DNA of 64,000 bases from Asterias rubens. Lineage: Eukaryota > Echinodermata > Asteroidea > Forcipulatida > Asteriidae. Made by a program: the position numbers and the translations under genes. The stretch spans positions 21,537,195-21,601,194 of the forward strand of contig NC_047068.1 in the NCBI RefSeq assembly GCF_902459465.1. Direction: 5' to 3'. Positions 25,401 through 30,493 of the stretch are shown piece after piece (the first letter of the stretch is position 1; each line of letters begins with the position of its first letter). The notes beneath the pieces are model-generated. The model was not told where the DNA came from. It ran no database searches and worked only from the letters and a program-made list of their open reading frames with translations.

Positions 25401-26514
25401 TATAGTTTACGTGACTACCTCAAAATATTCAAAACCATGGCATGTCATGACCTAGCGGTCTAGTTTACAGGACCCAAGCTTTGGTGTTGTCAGCAGCAAA
25501 GTGTGGATTCGAATCCCTGTCATGACACCTGTGCCCTTGAGCAAGGCACTTAACCATAATTGCTTTGTAAAATGTTGGGAAGGAAGTGTATTCTGCTGTA
25601 CCAGCCATGCTCCTAGTGGAGAATACCCTAACGGACACCCTTATGGACTGTAAAGGGGAGCCCTGGTTCAAACCCAGGAGTATAGTGGTAATGTGACCCT
25701 GGTGGTATTTTGTGTGGGTCGACAGCCCAAATGAGTTAAGTGTAGCCCTCACCTTGAAGTGGCCTTCCGGCATCGTGATATTAGGCTGTCTCTCATTACA
25801 AAACAAATTTAAAAATTAAAGAATTTTTTTTATTCTGTGGCAGGTCCGTCGAGACAACAAAGCACTTGAGAATGAGCTGGAGATTGTTGAGTTCATGATG
25901 GAAAGGTTCAAGAGATGGAGTAACTTTTCTGAAAGACGCTTGATGAAGAAACCGACCAAGACATACAACTACACCGAGGGTAAGCTTATTATGAAACTGC
26001 CTGACAGAATTGCACCAACAATATATTGAAAAATAAATATACAAAAAGAACCTATGCTTAAAATGCCAAGATAGTTAATGTTCTGATGTTTCGACCCTAG
26101 CAGAGTCTTTCTCAAAGGCTAATGACAACACAACAAACATGAACAGGTAAATAGATGTAACAAAAGCAGTGAATGTGTGCTGTCTGACTTTCTCTCTATT
26201 CATGTATTTTCACTTCACTGCTTAGTTTCACTTAGCTCCCTGTTCATGCTTGCTGTGTTGTCATTTAGTCTTCAATAAAAGACTCTGCTAGGGTAGAAAC
26301 GCCAGGCCACTTACTATTTTTTTGCAAGAATTTATTTTCTATCATATGATTTGCTGGGTTTGCTCTTGCAGCCATAGATCCCAAGGACGTAGAATGTGAC
26401 GAGCTTAGAGACAAGTTGAGTAACATGGTTGATCGACTCAACCAATTCATCCGCTCGGAGAAAGGCATGACAGGACAGAAGGTAGAGGATAGGAAGATCT
26501 TCCTCTGTCCTTAG
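1321..26514 (+). CDS. Gene A: polycystin-1-like protein, C-terminal half (multi-exon)
   Basis: Spliced gene of the polycystin-1/REJ family; the 5' part lies outside the window. Exons: 1321-1446, 2489-2600 and 3156-3371 (frame damaged), then 4062-4286, 4978-5065, 6893-7085, 7441-7537, 16150-16392, 17014-17259, 17538-17942, 19184-19428, 20028-20205, 21101-21278, 22055-22174, 22496-22783, 23215-23537, 23944-24199, 24918-25051, 25844-25979 and 26372-26514. From 4062 all phases agree and give 1090 residues plus a stop. Domains in order: GPS (cleavage motif HLT), TM1, PLAT, transmembrane region, polycystin extracellular (TOP) domain, channel-like helices, short coiled tail. Known family role: plasma or ciliary membrane receptor that is cut at the GPS and pairs with polycystin-2-type channels. 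The exact orthology (PKD1, PKD1L or REJ) cannot be settled by eye. Damage before the GPS leaves open whether the gene is fully functional. Confidence 0.88.
1695..2240. repeat. Inverted-repeat element family M9, copy with palindromic end
   Basis: 1695-1857 folds on itself: CAACTAGTGGTTTAA near 1721 matches its reverse complement near 1829, with GGCCTGGTTCTTGATAA arms between. The remainder (1858-2240) is matched in reverse orientation by 5738-6236. The pair therefore forms large inverted repeats about 4 kb apart around the GPS exons. Confidence 0.85.
2489..2600 (+). pseudogene. Gene A exon before the GPS, frame disrupted
   Basis: Follows ATCTTCAG and ends at GTGAGT. Read in the phase set by the preceding exon it gives a family-like DLHDFNCNPASDSH and then a TAA at 2554-2556. 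After that point another frame (SQTRCFFQSEILT) is the open one. This points to a frame change near 2550, from either real decay or an assembly indel. An alternative is that a different upstream exon supplies another phase. Confidence 0.5.
3156..3371 (+). pseudogene. Gene A GPS first-half exon, frame disrupted
   Basis: The end of the exon reads HTISVHLPCYQRWEDEWLSK and then GCQ before a GTAAAA donor. This is the first half of a GPS motif (C-x3-W-x3-W-x3-GC) in phase with the next exon. The first part shows family-like sequence in other frames (RVLHVGINHE), and the GPS frame meets TGA stops upstream at about 3210. At least one frame change is therefore needed inside this exon. Confidence 0.55.
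4062..4286 (+). CDS. Gene A exon: GPS second half and first transmembrane helix
   Basis: Starts after TTTCCTTTCAG. Encodes TQCLCTHLTTFG, the GPS C-x-C-x-HLT core with an intact HL/T autoproteolysis site, and then a hydrophobic helix (VVFIFMVCCLCLYFLVIIWA) at about residues 46-65 of this part, followed by basic residues (RKADKRD). The donor is a weak GTCTGG. Phase 0 at both ends. Confidence 0.9.
4683..4880. repeat. Partial copy of inverted-repeat element family M1
   Basis: Half copy of the M1 element (typical parts: ACTTGGTGTATCTCAACATA, an AATTGGT block, then a TTGTGTGCTTTC block). It is cut off just before the acceptor of the exon at 4978. Confidence 0.75.
4978..5065 (+). CDS. Gene A exon: start of PLAT domain
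   Basis: Reads AGVTPLPDNDPRHHYHYEIT and then VYTGLKRNAG. The TPLPDNDP and YEITVYTG patterns mark the beginning of the polycystin PLAT (LH2) domain, a cytosolic beta-sandwich that binds lipid or protein in this family. Phase 0 in, phase 1 out; GTAAGC donor. Confidence 0.93.
5075..5200. repeat. Partial M1 element copy
   Basis: Begins AAAAGGCACATGACACC, followed by the AATTGTCAAAGAC and CATATGCAT blocks typical of the M1 family; truncated. Confidence 0.7.
5255..5600. repeat. TTGGCCCAA-rich dispersed repeat, copy 1
   Basis: Contains many short TTGGCCC/GGGCCAA words, such as GGGCCAATGTTGGCAC and TGTTGGCCCA. The same material recurs at 6505-6835 and 42005-42195. No coding potential recognised. 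Confidence 0.7.
5738..6236. repeat. Inverted-repeat element family M9, second copy (opposite orientation)
   Basis: Diverged reverse-complement match of 1695-2240, ending in CAACTAGTGGTTTAAACCCG and GGCCTGGTTCTTGATAA. The ORF at 5843-6061 is accidental. Confidence 0.85.
6505..6835. repeat. TTGGCCCAA-rich dispersed repeat, copy 2
   Basis: Shares GTTGGCCCAATGTTGGCACA with the copy at 5255-5600 and has many ATTGTTGG/GTTGGCT words. It ends just before the second PLAT exon. Confidence 0.7.
6893..7085 (+). CDS. Gene A exon: PLAT domain core
   Basis: Reads GTTATVFLLIGGEQGDSAPR near the start and HVRVWHGNQGKNPSW at the end. The GGEQGDSAPR, GGVDTFLL and WHGNQGKNPSW patterns are the PLAT signature of polycystin-1 proteins. 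Its last codon is split across the intron (TG, then G). Confidence 0.95.
7441..7537 (+). CDS. Gene A exon: end of PLAT domain
   Basis: Reads YLNRLMIKDLRTDRTFYFMA and NTWLAVEEGDGM. The KDLRTDRTFYF and WLAVEEGDG blocks close the PLAT domain in this family. Followed by an intron of about 8.6 kb that holds the BEL/Pao element. Confidence 0.94.
7614..8128. repeat. Dispersed repeat family M10, left part, interrupted by BEL/Pao
   Basis: The stretch from CAGCTACCTGAGCG to GCAGGTCTTTA matches 42390-42900 in reverse complement, including CGCTGACGTCATTTGTGGGA-like words. The BEL/Pao element is inserted a short way beyond the matched part. Confidence 0.8.
8134..8850 (+). repeat. 5' LTR of BEL/Pao element
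   Basis: 717-bp direct terminal repeat, TGTAAGG...ACTATA. Contains AATAAA at 8787-8792, about 60 bases before its end. Expected to supply the promoter and the transcript 5' end. Confidence 0.95.
8888..14887 (+). CDS. BEL/Pao Gag-Pol polyprotein
   Basis: Single intact frame of 1999 residues from ATG 8888; the four upstream codons of the open frame begin with TTG, so ATG 8888 is the likely start. Visible in order: a basic N terminus and a coiled, charged Gag region (about 80-200); CCHC-like zinc knuckles near 574-620 (CWFCGGSH, CFSCLKMGH, CDVCRGRH); an aspartic protease-like site FLDPGSS near 705; reverse transcriptase with YVDD at about 1129; an RNase H-like start (FSDASDCGYG) near 1312; an integrase HHCC finger (H-x5-H...C-x2-C) near 1634-1675; and an integrase D-D-E core (GMDYFGPL, SDNGTNLVG, GGVWERL) near 1705-1818. 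Family role: self-mobilisation through an RNA intermediate. No stop or frameshift, so it may be active. Confidence 0.96.
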   Translation: MTSKRKKKATQKGAAYNKEFKYKRLGEAWRAAKLKSDSLRDKLGTNPSLDETKDAYKEWMDVFEEFMKCYDDYCQWLSDVERLQFEEDWYTDKEVWLSNVNQKIQEWLVKQEAPMSSKSSRSSKRSKASQLLIEEEQKKVELLTRQKALKAMQALEIEKMKLKQLEEEIEIKTEVAVAEAKCKVLEKLEKSSRNCSEVTRASDGGSDMNAGAAVKETKPDISKDATGDGERPSSEKASETAAHWMDSFEKFLDQYDVAALNKQPPKPEPKTAGTPLLQQPASQPRQEVPDVSGVQQIVDGVAQPRQSTGRQRQDSVDEDVQPTSHQDGVAVIKDDVGGQSVNEMIRHLQRPKIELERFSGEAIEYKRFMRMFSARIAKLCDTDDERLYYLEQFTTGEAHQIVTGYSYLDGPTGYAAAVKELTERYGNPEVIANAFIKKAASWPQIKADNPKALDGFAIFLQECESAVKCVGSLQYLEHSENIKSMVMKLPYNYHDRWRSRVQQCKYKGEMVKFHHLVEFVRFESKKVNDPVYGRDALSTTNQKKPANRCDTRPKITMATSETTDLNTAKDVDKVCWFCGGSHLLIGCSKLREQPWSERIEFLRKRRLCFSCLKMGHMKRTCNRKATCDVCRGRHPTLLHINQNDTSRPAQFSRNVRDSSAMAGSNIGCEYTNVACDNENENQCTMAIVPVRVRLAHGLNDVVTYAFLDPGSSVSFCSESLMKKLCGVGRRMHIRLDTMGEPHNMDTYLVEGLEVRCLNGSPTVKVNIPRVYTKDKLPVKRHHIPTHDDVSHWKHLKDVYMPQINAGIDLLIGNNVPDAYSPLEVRTGPPGSPHATKTALGWIAWNVVRSVRNCQPFSVNFVDVAAKRYEEIKKLNMLVRESLNYDFPERTIDDKREWSHEDKSFMEKVGGSCKFVEGHYQISLPFKKDVRLPDNSAMALKRLVSLERKLKGNQKFHHDYNLFISNVLDKGYAEEVPAAEVDTQDGRVWYIPHHGVYHPRKPNKVRVVFDCTASYNGVALNDLLLPGPNLTNHLIGVLLRFRQESVAIMGDIESMFYQVHVPKQERNYLRFYWWPNGDLSEEPTPYRMKVHLFGAVSSPSCSNYALRLTALSDTDKGNTVAVETILRNFYVDDCLKSVKSTEDAVDLITKLTALCKKGGFNLTKWISNDDAVMQAVPASDSTKRPKLDVNHSFQQMLHERALGVSWDVKSDSLGFKISVTTKDPTRRNILSIVSSVYDPLGFACPVILPVKNLLQKLCKENIEWDAEVTGNDLRVWIQWLTDLPKLEEMVVPRCYKPLKFEAAERQIHNFSDASDCGYGVVSYLRQVTTKGHIHCSFLGARSRVAPLKKVTVPRMELTAATVAVRINKMLEDELDDQIHDTFFWTDSTAVLKYISNDTTRLHTFVANRVQVIREGSNVSQWRYIETKVNPADDASRGLRVNNFLSNQRWLKGPEFLWKNEEHWPSQALIQSDVDDPEVKAVSGAVVADESSSIYDGLLTKYSSWNQLRRVMAWVLFAERKFLQLKTQQSDTKREDKMVPVVHLTPDMLEAAEVALVKYVQGKAFSDELSCLQGAKGANQSVAKSSPVYKLSPILVDGIMRVGGRIDRAVFLQFSARHQIILPKDSPVSMLLLYEAHRNVGHQGKNAMLAHVRRKYWILGATGASKKIAYRCVTCRKYQSRPVEQMMANLPTERLEANQPPFTNTGMDYFGPLMVKRGRAAVKRYGVIFTCLSSRAVHLEVAFSLDTDSAVNAIRRFVARRGMVKFIRSDNGTNLVGAEKELRQELAKLKQSSIRDTLCDKGIKWEFNPPTGSHFGGVWERLIRSVRKIMYGLLYELKHRLDDEGLHTLLCEVEAVLNSRPITASSTQSDDLRALTPNDLLLAHGTGAPPGEFSKDDCYARKRWRRVQYLVDLFWKRWLSEYLPLLQERQKWLKPRRNVKIGDIVLLIDNAPRGSWALGRVVSTKEDSKGLVRMVKVKTATSLMERPVQKLCLILEADCDG
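15045..15057 (+). other. Polypurine tract of BEL/Pao element
   Basis: Purine-rich run (GAGGGGCGGGGA) directly abutting the 3' LTR, the expected plus-strand primer site. Confidence 0.8.
15058..15774 (+). repeat. 3' LTR of BEL/Pao element
   Basis: 717 bp, no difference from the 5' LTR found by reading both. Followed by the CCGAC target duplication. Confidence 0.95.
15711..15716 (+). terminator. Candidate polyadenylation signal in 3' LTR
   Basis: AATAAA about 60 bases before the LTR end, matching the one at 8787 in the 5' LTR. Because the element lies in the sense orientation it could also truncate gene A transcripts; that is inference. Confidence 0.5.
16150..16392 (+). CDS. Gene A exon: post-PLAT linker and second transmembrane region
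   Basis: Contains RNLSDGHIWFSIFTRPVKSK and then FTRVQRTTCCLSLLFCTMMA. The GHIWFSIFTRP and FTRVQR-x2-CCLSLL blocks are diagnostic of the polycystin-1 region leading into the membrane helix after PLAT. Phase 0 at both ends. Confidence 0.95.
16685..17000 (-). mobile_element. LINE 3'-end fragment
   Basis: On the minus strand an open stretch reads RAFTVTQLWINLPLHIPQAS and then SLKSFKAKAHL. This resembles the LINE reverse-transcriptase C-terminal pattern LWNSLP-x2-I-x-A-S-x3-FK. It ends in an ATT/AAT-rich tail and is heavily 5' truncated. Confidence 0.6.
17014..17259 (+). CDS. Gene A exon: transmembrane helix and cytosolic loop
   Basis: Reads VVFRLGSISFTYGDVVIGVI, then SSLMVFPINLIVVQLFR, then a basic, serine-rich cytosolic stretch (KKGQRAKG, STVSSMSG). 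The VIGVISSLMVFPINL pattern is typical of polycystin-1. Phase 0 at both ends. Confidence 0.94.
17538..17942 (+). CDS. Gene A exon: Ser/Asn-rich cytosolic loop and next helix
   Basis: Begins ELAHMESKETIG, continues with a polar loop rich in Ser, Thr and Asn, then KKRKKGIELPWGCCVFAWLL and a hydrophobic helix, ending SLAQDIFLNQPIK. The LPWGCCVFAWLL and QPIK patterns match the polycystin-1 core. Phase 0 at both ends. Confidence 0.94.
18276..18440. repeat. Partial M1 element copy
   Basis: Starts AAAGGCACTGGAAACTATTG, then GGTAATTACTCAAAATAAT and AAACATTGTGAGAAACGGCT; only one half of the element is present. Confidence 0.8.
18703..19088. repeat. Full-length M1 inverted-repeat element (MITE-like)
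   Basis: About 386 bp with terminal inverted repeats: left TTAAAGGCAGTGGACACTAT, right the near-complement AATTACCAATAGTGTCCAGT followed by a TTAA-like end. It also has an internal palindrome (TTTGATTTCGAGACCTCAAG and its complement). No ORF. It behaves like a non-autonomous DNA transposon, and TTAA ends suggest, but do not prove, a piggyBac-like target. Confidence 0.9.
19184..19428 (+). CDS. Gene A exon: helix end and acidic cytosolic loop
   Basis: Reads VLFLGIFLSLIIRDPDTEEA, then an acidic and Gln/Glu/Leu-rich loop (DEEYLHSRMTPEEL, SSEELQEAREI). Ends mid-codon (AG, then G). The loop is probably cytosolic. Confidence 0.93.
19653..19930. repeat. Inverted-repeat element family M3, copy 1
   Basis: Starts AAGTATACCTTTGGTTTTTG, ends GGACCTTCCCTTTAGG, with internal CTTCTCAGATTCAAATTTAG and GGGCATAAAAAATGACA. 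Same family as 26781-27148 and the fragments at 22884 and 23601. Confidence 0.75.
20028..20205 (+). CDS. Gene A exon: basic linker and transmembrane helix
   Basis: Reads IKEIKMGKIIREIIFYLIFL and NLTMLICFGEHDPDIFHMHK. This is the helix entering the large extracellular polycystin loop. Phase 2 in, phase 0 out; GTGAGC donor. Confidence 0.94.
20310..20622. repeat. M1 element copy
   Basis: Diverged copy in the orientation CATATGCAT...AATTGGTCATCGAAGTTGCA...ending AATTACCAAAAGTGT. Confidence 0.75.
20654..21027. repeat. M1 element copy, full length
   Basis: Begins TTAAAGGCACCGAACGCTAT and ends GGTGTCCAGTGCCTTTAA, so both TTAA ends are present. Lies directly beside the previous copy. Confidence 0.85.
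21101..21278 (+). CDS. Gene A exon: start of polycystin extracellular (TOP) domain
   Basis: Reads IHGREDFWNYTENVFIPTMY and ends LVGTARFRQLRIKH. The FWNYTENVFIPTMY and GTARFRQLRI patterns match the polycystin mucolipin/TOP domain shared by PKD1 and PKD2. Phase 0 in, phase 1 out. Confidence 0.95.
22055..22174 (+). CDS. Gene A exon: TOP domain, middle part
   Basis: Reads DICAIPETMINKTQDCRAPY and SITDEEDVDFDEGWKAVNQS. Holds two cysteines and the Y-S-x3-E(E)D pattern of polycystin TOP domains. The acceptor is a plain TCAAG without a strong pyrimidine tract. Confidence 0.9.
22231..22325. repeat. Partial copy of element family M5
   Basis: Contains CCTAACTGAGAAGTCCTAGG and AGGAGTTATT. Fragment of the palindromic GTTAGGACTAGTCC family seen complete at 30616-30785. 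Confidence 0.55.
22496..22783 (+). CDS. Gene A exon: TOP domain, end part
   Basis: Contains WKYHSWYNISSFPYLGKHAL, YNGGGYLADL, WVDQYTRAVFMEFVVYNANI and NMYTTSFLLVEFLPQGG. These are strong polycystin signature blocks. Phase 1 in and out. Confidence 0.96.
22884..23090. repeat. Partial M3 element copy
   Basis: Starts TTAAAGGCAGTATACCTTTG, with GTCCACGCATGAAGAACAAT internally. Truncated. Confidence 0.6.
23215..23537 (+). CDS. Gene A exon: channel-region helices
   Basis: Reads GAMAFPYFWSIRLDRYNSTF, then a helix (GIFVLIGQVIYALFILYFLI), a basic loop (REIRKIIREKKEYF) and WNGVEVCIISLSIASMVFYF. This corresponds to the first helices of the six-helix polycystin channel fold. Phase 0 out. Confidence 0.95.
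23601..23862. repeat. Fragments of families M3 and M4
   Basis: AAAAGTACACCTTTGGTTTTC is an M3 end. From about 23675 the sequence has CTAAGCACAGCTGTGACAGG, AGCAGAAAGATGTTAAGCA and TTTATGAAATTGGGCCC, typical of family M4. Confidence 0.55.
23944..24199 (+). CDS. Gene A exon: voltage-sensor-like and pore helices
   Basis: Reads LYVYLSGFVLFLTTVKFLRL, LRFNRRLLLFSFTLRRCSKD, then LVFGVVFIAFALFAYALFHL and the pore-helix segment FVGTVETLFSTILG. The KFLRLLRFNRR pattern is the polycystin S4-S5 region. Phase 1 out. Confidence 0.95.
24223..24640. repeat. M4-type element copies
   Basis: Contains TTCCAATTTCATAGAGCTG and GGTTACCAGCCAAAACGCCA, with AATTGGGCTCGGGTTCCAA near the end. Resembles other M4 copies at 26635 and 27180. 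Confidence 0.5.
24672..24887. repeat. tRNA-like SINE head fused to partial M1 element
   Basis: 24672-24770 has GAACCCAAGCTCTGG and GTGGGTTCGAATCCT (B-box-like), as in the SINE at 38603. 24785-24887 is the end of an M1 element (TTGTCTTTGACAATAACC, CCAGTGCCTTTAG). Confidence 0.6.
24918..25051 (+). CDS. Gene A exon: filter region and last membrane helix
   Basis: Reads GKFDFQDMISVNRILSPVFF and FTYVVIIVFVMLSMFLSIIN, then ETFGK. The filter position reads L-G-K across the junction, where polycystin-2 channels have L-G-D. S6 ends in the family pattern FLSIINETF. Confidence 0.95.
25152..25345. repeat. 5'-truncated tRNA-derived SINE
   Basis: Starts in the B box region (GAGTGTGGGTTCGAGTCCCA) and continues CCAGGGGTAAATGGGTACCT, GGCAGAGATGGTTCTTGTGA as in the fuller copy at 38603-38935. 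Confidence 0.75.
25447..25800. repeat. tRNA-derived SINE, second subfamily
   Basis: A-box-like TGACCTAGCGGTCTAG, B-box-like GGATTCGAATCCC, and a body with CCTAGTGGAGAATACCC. Its body matches 55453-55678. Confidence 0.75.
25844..25979 (+). CDS. Gene A exon: C-terminal cytosolic tail
   Basis: Reads VRRDNKALENELEIVEFMME and RFKRWSNFSERRLMKKP. Charged, helical tail directly after S6. Phase 0 in, phase 1 out. Confidence 0.93.
26372..26514 (+). CDS. Gene A last exon with stop codon
   Basis: Reads AIDPKDVECDELRDKLSNMV and DRLNQFIRSEKG, ending IFLCP and TAG at 26512-26514. The L-x2-K-L-x2-M-V-x-R-L spacing suggests a short coiled coil, as is common at polycystin tails. Confidence 0.93.
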
Positions 26515-26634
26515 GACCGACTCGGACGATCTGATTACATCCCAGGGTCTGAGAGAATATAGATGATAATTTAATTCGGTGCAGTCTTTATAATGTGAGC
26601 CTGTTCCCAACTTGGTCTTTCAAGACTCAACCAA

Positions 26635-26780
26635 AGGGCATATATTTTAAAAAGCTGCTTAAGCAGGTAAGCACACCAGAACTTTGCTTACCAGAAACCA
26701 AAGTAACACATCACATGTACCATCTGTGACAGGTATCCTCTTTTTTGCTCAGCAGAAAGAAGTTAAGCAATATTTTCTGC
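26635..26780. repeat. M4 element copy
   Basis: GAGCTGCTTAAGCA-like start (AAAGCTGCTTAAGCAGGTAA), CCAGAAACCAAAGTAACACA and CATCTGTGACAGGTATCC, shared with 27180-27415. Lies in the probable 3' UTR or just past gene A. Confidence 0.6.
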
Positions 26781-27148
26781 TTAAGGGCAATGTATGCCTT
26801 GGTTGTTTTAATCTTATATAAATGAAGATGTGTACAATAAACCTAACATGTGAAAAGTTCATTTCAAAAGGTTGCCAGCTTTTTTAGACTCCGCCGAAAT
26901 TCGGGATCGTATGTCTATGCATGAAGAATAATTCCTTAAAGGAATACACAATCTGAGAGGTGTTTCAGATTCAAATCTTGGGGCATAAAAACTGATACAG
27001 TTTTACATAACCAGATTACTTTGAAGTGAAATGTTTCTCAAAAATGCTTCAACTATAATCAAAAGCTAATGTTGGCTTCTATATAACCAAAGGTTTTTAT
27101 TGGCGTTAATTTTCAGGGTAATTAACCATTGTATACCTTCCCTTTAAA
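26781..27148. repeat. M3 inverted-repeat element, full copy
   Basis: Begins TTAAGGGCAATGTATGCCTT and ends GTATACCTTCCCTTTAA. Same internal words as 19653-19930. The AATAAA at 26836 lies inside it. Confidence 0.75.
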
Positions 27149-27179
27149 GTCTCAAACCTTTAAAGTCTCAAGCCAGGGC

Positions 27180-27415
27180 CTATACTTTAAAGAGCTGCCT
27201 AAGCACAAAAAGCAGACAAGCACAACAGAATTATGCTAACCAGAAACTGGTTACCAGCCAAAGTAACACACCATATGTACCATCTGTGACAGGTAAGCAA
27301 CATTTTCTGCAAAAACAAAAAGTTAACGACCTGACGTGTTGCCCCTAGCAAAGTATTTCTCAAAGGCAAATAATAATTTCTGATTACTGGCTCTAAGAAA
27401 TTGGGCCCAGGTTAC
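27180..27415. repeat. M4 element copy
   Basis: AAAGAGCTGCCTAAGCAC, GGTTACCAGCCAAAGTAACA and TAAGAAATTGGGCCC at the end. Confidence 0.6.
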
Positions 27416-27494
27416 ATACTCTTTAATCAAGAGATTCAGTTTTTATGAAATGTCTGAAGTCAAATATCTATTCTAAACAAAAAAATGGAGTGAG

Positions 27495-28490
27495 ACAGTA
27501 AAAATAGCTAGTAAAAATAGCTTTAAAAAACTATGTAAACAGTTTTTAAAGAGTTATACATGTAGATGTGCAATACAAGTTCTAGTTCCCACAAACTATT
27601 GCAGTTGCAGGGAAAAATGAAAATTTAAAGTCCCTGTCAAATTAGTTTAAAAGTCAATTCTAGTAAAACAGATGCCTACAAAAACTATTTAAAGGCATTT
27701 AAAGAGTTGAAGATGTGCAATTAAAATACCAGTTTGCACAAACTATTAAGCAATTACAGGGGAAATTTCAATTTCAATTTATTATTAAGCCAAGTGTATA
27801 GTAAAAACTATATGTAAATGTTTTTAAAGAGTTATAGAAGTGCAATACAAAATTATTCAGCAACTACAGGGGGAAAGGATAATTTAAGGTCAATGTTAAT
27901 TTAGTCTAAAGCTAAGTCTAGTAAAATTAGCTTATAGAAACTAAATGTAAAAGCTTTTAAAGAGTTCAAGATGTGCTATAAAAATACTAGTTTGAACATC
28001 TAGTGCAGTTACACTAGGTGAAAACGCACTTTCAAGGTATATGTCAATTTAGTCTTAAAGCCATTGGACACTTACGGTACCGAAAAAAACACAGAGTTAC
28101 ACATAACTTCCATGAAATGCTTTACTTTGTGAGAAAACATTAAAACAATATCAATTCTCGATATCGAGAATTACGGATTTATTTTAAACACATGTCATGA
28201 CACGGCGAAACGTGCGGAAACAAGGGTGGGTTTTCCGGTTATTTTCTCCCGACTCCGATGACCGATTGAGCCTAAATTTTCACAGGTTTGTTATTTTATA
28301 TATAGAAGTTGTGATACACGAAGTGTGGGCCTTGGACATTACTGTTTACCGAAAGTGTCCAATGGCGTTAAATCAAGTCTAGTAAAAACAATTATTAAAA
28401 CTATATGTAAAAAAAAAAAAAAAATGGAATATAGATTTGCTATACAAGTTCGCACAAACTATTCAGCAATTACAGGAAGGAAGGACAGAT
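27495..28490. repeat. Degenerate tandem repeat, about 145-bp unit, split by an M2 element
   Basis: Recurring words in order: TCTAGTAAAA, ACTATATGTAAA, TTTTTAAAGAGTTA, GATGTGCAATA, CACAAACTATT, CAGCAATTACAGG, then a gap to the next TCTAGTAAAA. About five diverged units are visible, the last broken at 28057-28370 by an M2 element. Confidence 0.75.
28057..28370. repeat. M2 inverted-repeat element, copy 1
   Basis: Ends are inverted: AAAGCCATTGGACACTTACG at the left and CCGAAAGTGTCCAATGGC at the right. Internal hairpin TCTCGATATCGAGA. Second copy at 45336-45703. No coding role; the short ORF at 28197 is accidental. Confidence 0.88.
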
Positions 28491-30460
28491 ATTCTTGTCT
28501 GTACGATAACGAGAATATCTCAAATCAAAAGAGTGTTCCATAGAAAATGACTGATGACAACTAACAAGAACTAAAATTTTAGGAAGATCAATGTGCAATA
28601 TGAAAAAGTATCTTGGCAATTAATTGGTGATAAAAACTTATGAGATGTTTTATTTTAAATCAAACTAATCATAATCAGTGTGCAATTATAAAAAAATATT
28701 TTTACAAACGATGTAGTCAAGAATCGTTAAAACTTCAGAGTGACATTTGAAACAATATACGCATTTTAAATAAAATAGTTTCTATAAAATCTTATAAACG
28801 TTAGATTTCTAATTAAGCTGTGCATGATAGGCCTATTCATCATACTTCAGTAAAAGTTTTGTTACATTCAAGTCAAAACATAAACTTAAAAAAAAACAGG
28901 TATCGTGAATAGAATGTATATTAAATGTTTAATAATTATGTGTTGTAAAAAGCAATCTTTATTATTGGCTTTAGTTTTTGTTCTATCCGTTTTTATGCGC
29001 CATCTTCAAGTATGTAGATAAAAGAAAGGTTCCAAGGTCAAATACACTTCAAGTAAACAAAAATTTGTCACAGTACTAAGACGTTCGATGACGTCACATT
29101 TCAAATATGGTCTGAACATTTTCTGTTCATTCCCTGAATGTTGATGATATTCCATCCAGCATTGAACTTGGCACTTTTATTTGCACGTTTGCTTTTGCTG
29201 TGTCATGTCTCACAAAGAGTATCAATTGAAATGACGTTTCACACCATTTTAACGTGAGGTTAAAGACTTGTCCCCACTAATGCTTTACATGAGGACTCAT
29301 TATCCATTGGACAATTAGTGCATCACAAAACTTAATTTGACCTTGTAGCCCCTCTTGAACCTTTTTATTGAATTTCTTGGCGATTGCGGTAACACCGTAT
29401 AAATAATCACTTCATTAGTTGAGAAGGTTCTGATAATAACCAGGGGTGTACGACCCTAGATGATTCAGGTCTCCGATGTGTTAATCCCCTACAGTTGCAT
29501 GCAAATGCGATCGATAGCCCACTTAGCAACTGTGGCTACCTAACTGTAGCACAAGATAATGGGAAGCATTTAAACAAGACGTTTGTAGATTTCAAGTGCT
29601 ACTCTACAATCTTGATGTGTATATATTGGGCCCTACTTCAAGTCCTGTAGGACTTTTTGTCCATGAGATAAACAAAAATAAGTATAACAAAAAAACATGA
29701 TGATGTGGAGAACCACAGCCTGTAAAACCATGGCTGTTTGTTGTTGTTGTTGTTGTTTTGTTTTGAAAAAAATTCATTTTATAACTTGTAATTGTTTTAA
29801 CTGCAAGGAAGTACGGCTCTTCGATACAAGTTCAGTACATTTTCGCGTTTTTCAAGCAAAATTATCATTTGAAAATACATTGATGGTATAACTACAGTAC
29901 CAATAGTTAAAGGTACCTAAAGATACAGGTGGGTTTTTTAAGATTGTGGATTTCCAATCGATTAGTTATTGAAGCTTCATTGTAAAAAAGTATGTTCTGT
30001 TTATTAGTTTGAAACTTTCAGTGGTATGAATTATAACACAACCTTGACCACACTCATAAACATTATGAAACCACTGCCCATTTCGCAATAGCCTGTTCTA
30101 TTAAAAAGTCTTTATGTCACAAAAAAATCAATACCGGGCCTCATTGAAAGTTCCCAACTCCCCCAGGAGGACAAAGTGGCCCGACCAAACACCAAAATCA
30201 ATATTAAGCTCATTAATTATACAAGAGGATGTACATCCTACCGATTGATTGCACCACAAAAGTAAAAATACATTAAGCTTTTTGGTTTAGAAACAGCAGC
30301 AACGCCATTTTGAAAAGCCATACCCAGTTTTTCCTCTAAGAGGGAAACCTGAAAATGGGTCAATTTGGGAGCGAAAACTAATCAAGGAATATAGAGTTTC
30401 TTCAATTGCAGTGTGTTTGAAAGTATTATTGTTGTTTTGTGGAGGAAACCTACCAGGAAA
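28491..30460. other. AT-rich intergenic stretch upstream of gene B
   Basis: No gene recognised. Contains a (TTG)n microsatellite near 29729-29757 and a diverged trace of the M7 foldback near 29387-29440 (GCGGTAACACCGT). The promoter of gene B must lie here or further up, but I see no clear TATA box or other core element. Confidence 0.6.
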
Positions 30461-30493
30461 ATGAGATACGGGGCTGAATTTGTCGCCGTTGTG
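30461..30493 (+). CDS. Gene B exon 1: signal peptide start
   Basis: MRYGAEFVAVV, then a GTAAGT donor in phase 0. Joined with exon 2 it makes a hydrophobic core of consecutive valines. The match is short, so it rests on phase, signal-peptide quality and the donor. Confidence 0.75.

Noticed and set aside
26836-26841. AATAAA as the gene A polyadenylation signal
   Set aside because: Possible, but it sits inside an M3 element and no further support is visible, so it is not annotated.
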